In this document: in pieces, positions 63,322 through 64,000 of the stretch | Numbering within the stretch: position 1 is the first letter of the stretch | Layout: each line of letters begins with the position of its first letter | Origin: a bacterium | Lineage (GTDB): Bacteria > SZUA-79 > Acidulodesulfobacterales > Acidulodesulfobacteraceae | NCBI GenBank assembly: GCA_021800805.1 | Contig: JAJYYR010000001.1 | Location: forward strand, 744,001-808,000 | Direction of reading: 5' to 3' | Length of the DNA stretch: 64,000 nucleotides | Notes under the pieces: generated by a model | Databases searched by the model: none | Seen by the model: the letters and a program-made list of their open reading frames with translations, nothing else | Told to the model about the DNA's origin: nothing | Made by a program: the position numbers and the translations under genes

Positions 63322-64000
63322 ATGACGGATTTATACTTAAAAAACGATGAAAGCGAAGGCGCATCGGAAAAGTCCAAGAACACTAAAGCCGTTAAAGATA
63401 CGATAGTCTGGCTTCAGAAATATCTTGCGGCGGAAGTGGCGGGAAGAGATTTATATATCGAGCAGACAAAAACCCTTAAAGACCCTATTTTGGTTCAGGC
63501 GTTAAAATCTTTTGCCTCAACCGAAAGCGGTCATATAATAAACATTAGGGAAAAGATAACCGAACTCGGCGGAACGCCTAAGCCCCTTAACGAAATCAGG
63601 GATGCGCAGAAAGGAGTCAGCGAGGCGTCTCATCAGGTTTCTGCTCCGTTAGATATGCTCAGGATAGACTTAAAGATAGAAGAAAACGCAATAAATGATT
63701 ATACTGCCGGATTAGAAGTCATAGAAGATCCGGGAGTAAGGGCATTGATTGAAAATAATCTTGCCGAAGAAATCCATCACTCTTTATACTTGTCTAAAAG
63801 AATCAACGAGATTTTAGAAACTACAAAAGCCCGCATCGGCGCCATTAGAGGCTTAGAAAAACCCGGCGGAAAAGAGGCATCGGAAATTTTTAAGGCTTCG
63901 GTAGAGGTCGGACAGGCAAGACTTAAAAGAAGCTGGCTCGAGATGTCTATGTCGGGACTTATCGCCGGTATGAACGTTACGTTCGGTATAATCGCGTCTT
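63322..64000 (+). CDS. Ferritin-like domain fused to membrane domain (partial)
   Basis: The frame is open to the window end (226 codons). Residues 25-165 resemble a rubrerythrin/ferritin-like four-helix domain with paired metal ligands: YLAAEVAGRDLY, FASTESGHI, KIEENAINDY and NNLAEEIHHSLYL. From about 207, RSWLEMSMSGLIAGMNVTFG starts a membrane region like that of formate/nitrite channels (VIT1/MbfA-like is an alternative). It would combine iron or peroxide handling with transport. Not complete here. Confidence 0.7.
   Translation, partial: MTDLYLKNDESEGASEKSKNTKAVKDTIVWLQKYLAAEVAGRDLYIEQTKTLKDPILVQALKSFASTESGHIINIREKITELGGTPKPLNEIRDAQKGVSEASHQVSAPLDMLRIDLKIEENAINDYTAGLEVIEDPGVRALIENNLAEEIHHSLYLSKRINEILETTKARIGAIRGLEKPGGKEASEIFKASVEVGQARLKRSWLEMSMSGLIAGMNVTFGIIAS

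Overview
The window is AT-rich bacterial DNA. It joins a decayed mobile element (about 1-32,160) to a chromosomal segment rich in sulfur-metabolism genes (about 32,167-64,000). Lgt, Tat-type leaders, an OmpA-like protein, a phenol/MetA-type outer-membrane channel and sigma-54 promoters indicate a Gram-negative. SoxYZB, secreted DsrE-like proteins, and a DsrE-TusA-TusA-SQR-DUF1641 operon point to a sulfur oxidiser or disproportionator. My best inference, from gene content only, is an uncultivated deltaproteobacterium-like sulfur lineage (Sva0485/Acidulodesulfobacterales type).

Region 1 (1-15,116) is part of an F-type conjugation locus: a frameshifted TraC-like ATPase, a YdjM-like membrane protein, TraF, TraW, TraU, TrbC and TraG. 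Unusual cargo lies between these genes: a one-haem c-type cytochrome, a TnpB insertion element with hairpin ends, an HD-GYP and a GGDEF protein (c-di-GMP breakdown and synthesis), two Cys-rich proteins and an OmpA-like protein. Two of its transcription units share almost the same promoter. No relaxase, TraD, TraH or TraN is visible here.

Region 2 (15,141-32,242) is accessory DNA: a globin-coupled HD-GYP protein, a prepilin-peptidase-like protein, a membrane-anchored Mrr nuclease, a type II restriction-modification pair followed by a broken HsdS fragment, a JAB/RadC-like protein, a PDDEXK-like candidate, a HEPN-like protein and several unknowns. Next come an 18-G tract, a GHKL ATPase with a C-terminal HEPN/TIGR02391-like end, and a radical SAM-HNH pair with a leaderless promoter. 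It ends at the 3' end of tRNA-Val(GAC), beside the last 26 codons of a tyrosine integrase, so this tRNA was probably an integration site.

Region 3 (32,243-54,430) is the sulfur region. A sigma-54 promoter with upstream inverted repeats precedes DsrE-TusA-TusA-SQR-DUF1641. AmtB follows with two small DsrF/DsrH-like genes, then LsrF, a DUF255 thioredoxin protein, a LysM-NlpC/P60 protein with 357-bp repeats, and Lgt. A histidine kinase and NtrC-type regulator sit directly before a sigma-54 promoter with two tandem activator sites, driving a thioredoxin gene, soxY, soxZ, soxB, two exported DsrE-like genes, a chemoreceptor and an outer-membrane channel.

Region 4 (54,431-64,000) holds a Kup potassium transporter, a minor-pilin cluster invaded by an MNT-HEPN module (HEPN fused in frame to a prepilin) and by a decayed VapBC, a hairpin repeat, PhoB/OmpR-type direct repeats, a heptad-repeat membrane protein, a tandem universal stress protein, an MFS transporter and the start of a ferritin-like/membrane protein cut by the window end.
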